A model generated the notes under the pieces. It was given only the letters and a program-made list of their open reading frames with translations, did no database searches and was not told the DNA's origin. A stretch of 64,000 nt of DNA from Liolophura sinensis (Eukaryota > Mollusca > Polyplacophora > Chitonida > Chitonidae). Shown here in pieces: positions 61,684 through 64,000 of the stretch; the first letter of the stretch is position 1; each line of letters starts with the position of its first letter. Position numbers and translations under genes: made by a program. The stretch covers positions 23,325,788-23,389,787 of the forward strand of contig NC_088302.1 of NCBI RefSeq assembly GCF_032854445.1. Reading direction: 5' to 3'.

Positions 61684-64000
61684 TTGGTTACAAAAAGGTG
61701 ATAAGTTCACAGGTTGCTACAGGTGATTCTGACATTGTAAATCTCATTTATAAGATTTCACATGATTTTTCATAAAGTTGTTACAGCAATGTTCCCAAAA
61801 ACTTCCACAACTTGTAGACTTCTGGATGATTTACATAAAATTTACATTACATTTATCTACTTTAATCAATACGTGGGATATAGCAGACAACTAACTATAG
61901 CTTTCTTGCTTTTCCCATAAATGTGATCTCCATCAGTACCAATAAATTCTCACTATAAGACGACTAAGAGCTCTACTTTACTGTCTGGTGTTTAATGTTG
62001 CCAAAGACATCAAGCATGATGCCATACTCAGCTTAACAAACCCAGCCTATATTTTCACCTGCTGAGTGTAAATCAAGCCAGGAAGTACCATGATTTCCAA
62101 TTTAAAAGCCCTGTATAGTATGACCTGACAGAGGATTAACGTCACATCTCCTTACTACAGTAACGCAACCAGAGAGCTTTCAAAATGATTATTGGACAAT
62201 AATATAAAGTAGGTAGGAAAATCTGAACTCAGACTGCATGGTGACACTTGATGTTACAGGTTATGTTAAGGACAGAAAGCAAAAAAACAATTCTTGAAAA
62301 TCCAAACAAATAGTTCTGAATAATAAATATCTCTATGCCTGTATCAATTTTAGCTGCTTTTCACACAGATTACTTAGATTTGAACTGAAAGAAAAGACCA
62401 TATTACTTTAGATCGGTTGACTGTTTTTCAGGTACAACAGTGGTAGGCTTAGTATGCAGAGAAAACAGGAGCACAACGACTTAACAAACAACCTTCCTCT
62501 ATCAAGTCACCGAAAATCTTTGCGACATGCGATGTACAGAACAATGCATGCCGTAACAGTAGAAGACAGCTGGTCTTATTGTAACCCAGGGCATTTACAA
62601 CTATACGGAAACACTAGTGTCACTAACCTAGCCTAGCCTAGCCTAGCATCTGAGGTTATTTGTCGTTATTGTTACCCAATTGGTTCTCATAAGCTGACGA
62701 CACTCTGTGTTTCTGCATCATCGTAAGGGCTGTAAGTCTCCAGGAACAGTGAGAATTGGGGAGAATCTACGGATTCTCTATAAAATGTTTACAGGGATTG
62801 ATCCTAAATTGGCTTTTTATGTGCCAGCAGTAGAGAGTTGTGCACCTTATTCACAAAACAATGTCCCCACTCCCATTGCATTTAAACGGTATTTAATCAC
62901 AGTCTATTTAATAAAACATTGCACACGATATCATACCTGTGTTTAGCCCATTTAACAGTAACAACAAGCAGTCTCCAAGAATTTACTTTTGCAATATATG
63001 TCCTGGGATACAATATGTCATAATGTATCCCAGATATGTCCCCTATCAGTTTGTACCATCAGCGCAAACAACAGCTATGTTGCAAAGTTCAAAAGAGGAC
63101 AAAAACAGCTATCATCTTCTTCAAAAATAAATGAAACTGTCCAAAACTTGCACTGGATATGTACATGTAACTTAATTGTAACAGGGAAATCATGTACCAA
63201 GTTTCAAAATAGCTCAAAAATCTAAAGACATCCTCCATGGCTTGTCGTAATTAAGGAGCTGTTGGCAAAAGCCTGGTTCCGTAAAACTGATGCCGAGTCA
63301 AGTAACCTTAGGCTTATCTACACACATGTTAACTGTGAATGATGAAATTTATACAACGCAGATAACAAAAAAAAAATTGCACCTTCACAACAAAAGTTTT
63401 CCCAGAATACACCAGCCTAAATAAGCACCTGTCACATATATAACTATGGGTTTCATTAATATGATGAAAAATTATGAAAAAAAGTCACAATTGAATTGTT
63501 TTGGGAGACAGACTGTTGGACAGATGAACTGGCAGATGGGGTTTAAACCAATATTCTGTTCCCTGGATAGTTCCAAACATACTGGGATTCATAAGGGCAA
63601 ATAATTTTATATTTCTTATACATGTTGCTATAAAATGCTGCAAAGCTGTTATGATTTAAATACTAAAAACATAAGTACATATCAGAAATGGAAATCAATA
63701 CAGGAGACCTGGAATACAGATCAGCTTTATAGCATAATCATGTATTTTTTTTATCCTCTTTTCTTCCAACAATCTTGCATCTCAGCAAGTTCAAAGCTGT
63801 CTGGATTTATTCACAGATTCAAATGACAAGAGCTATGATAAAGATATTATGTTATTGGTTTTTTTTTTTTTTTGTCTTCTTCCTTTTGATACTAGATCAA
63901 TCCTCTTGTTCACAAGGCACGAGCTTAAATTTAATCTCCCAAATACATACATGCACATTACAATACCACCATTCTATGTCTTAGCTACACTGTACCTTGT
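61684..64000. other. AT-rich single-copy DNA to the window end
   Basis: A short (cctag)n run at 62628-62647 and a T-run near 63858-63873 are present. The frames at 62454-62636 and 62707-62946 have no domain or splice support. Nothing else is recognised. Confidence 0.5.

Overview
The window reads as nuclear DNA of an invertebrate animal, most likely a lophotrochozoan and probably a mollusc. It is AT-rich and has no prokaryote-style gene packing. No single open frame exceeds about 130 codons outside repeats. It carries tRNA-headed SINEs, a Mutator-like element with 9-bp target duplications, many unrelated tandem arrays, and a large excess of the palindrome tacatgta. The phylum is inferred from general knowledge of such repeats, not from a match.

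No gene can be called with confidence; most of the window is intronic or intergenic. The best coding evidence is a chain of short candidate exons on the minus strand: 50335-50307, 49075-49019, 46201-46137, then one of two alternative last exons near 30342-30181. The two central members (57 and 65 nt) have strong acceptors and donors and are open. They join in phase with each other and with either last exon. I do not recognise the product. Other weaker exon candidates are at 22173-22141 (minus) and 3735-3872 (plus). A CpG-dense block at 15094-15345 ends in a splice-donor consensus and could be a promoter or first exon.

The repeat layer is the best supported part. (1) SINE family A: full length at 9287-9551 and 38766-39031, 5'-truncated copies with target duplications at 33038-33155 and 39893-40122, and several fragments. 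(2) SINE family B: 29289-29624 with a perfect 14-bp duplication, a truncated copy at 38515-38728, and a relative at 55594-55956 sharing the 3' tail. (3) A non-autonomous Mutator-like element at 27228-28091 with terminal inverted repeats, a perfect 9-bp target duplication and a broken FLYWCH zinc-finger reading frame. (4) At least fourteen tandem arrays, with units from 19 to 172 bp. The largest are a 43-bp array (23770-25235), a 111-bp array (35165-36205), a 135-bp array (52435-56210) with 7-mer and 3-mer higher-order blocks and a SINE inserted in it, and a 172-bp array (59419-61340) whose unit contains the 3' end of SINE family A.

Layout: 1-9 kb single-copy DNA with a 21-bp array; 9-9.6 kb a 30-bp array and a SINE; 9.6-23.7 kb mostly single-copy DNA with blocks that look constrained; 23.7-25.3 kb satellite; 27.2-28.1 kb Mutator-like element; 29.3-31.3 kb SINE, candidate last exons and a 20-bp array; 33-40 kb SINEs and the 111-bp satellite; 40-52 kb single-copy DNA with the candidate exons; 52.4-61.3 kb three large arrays; the remainder single-copy.
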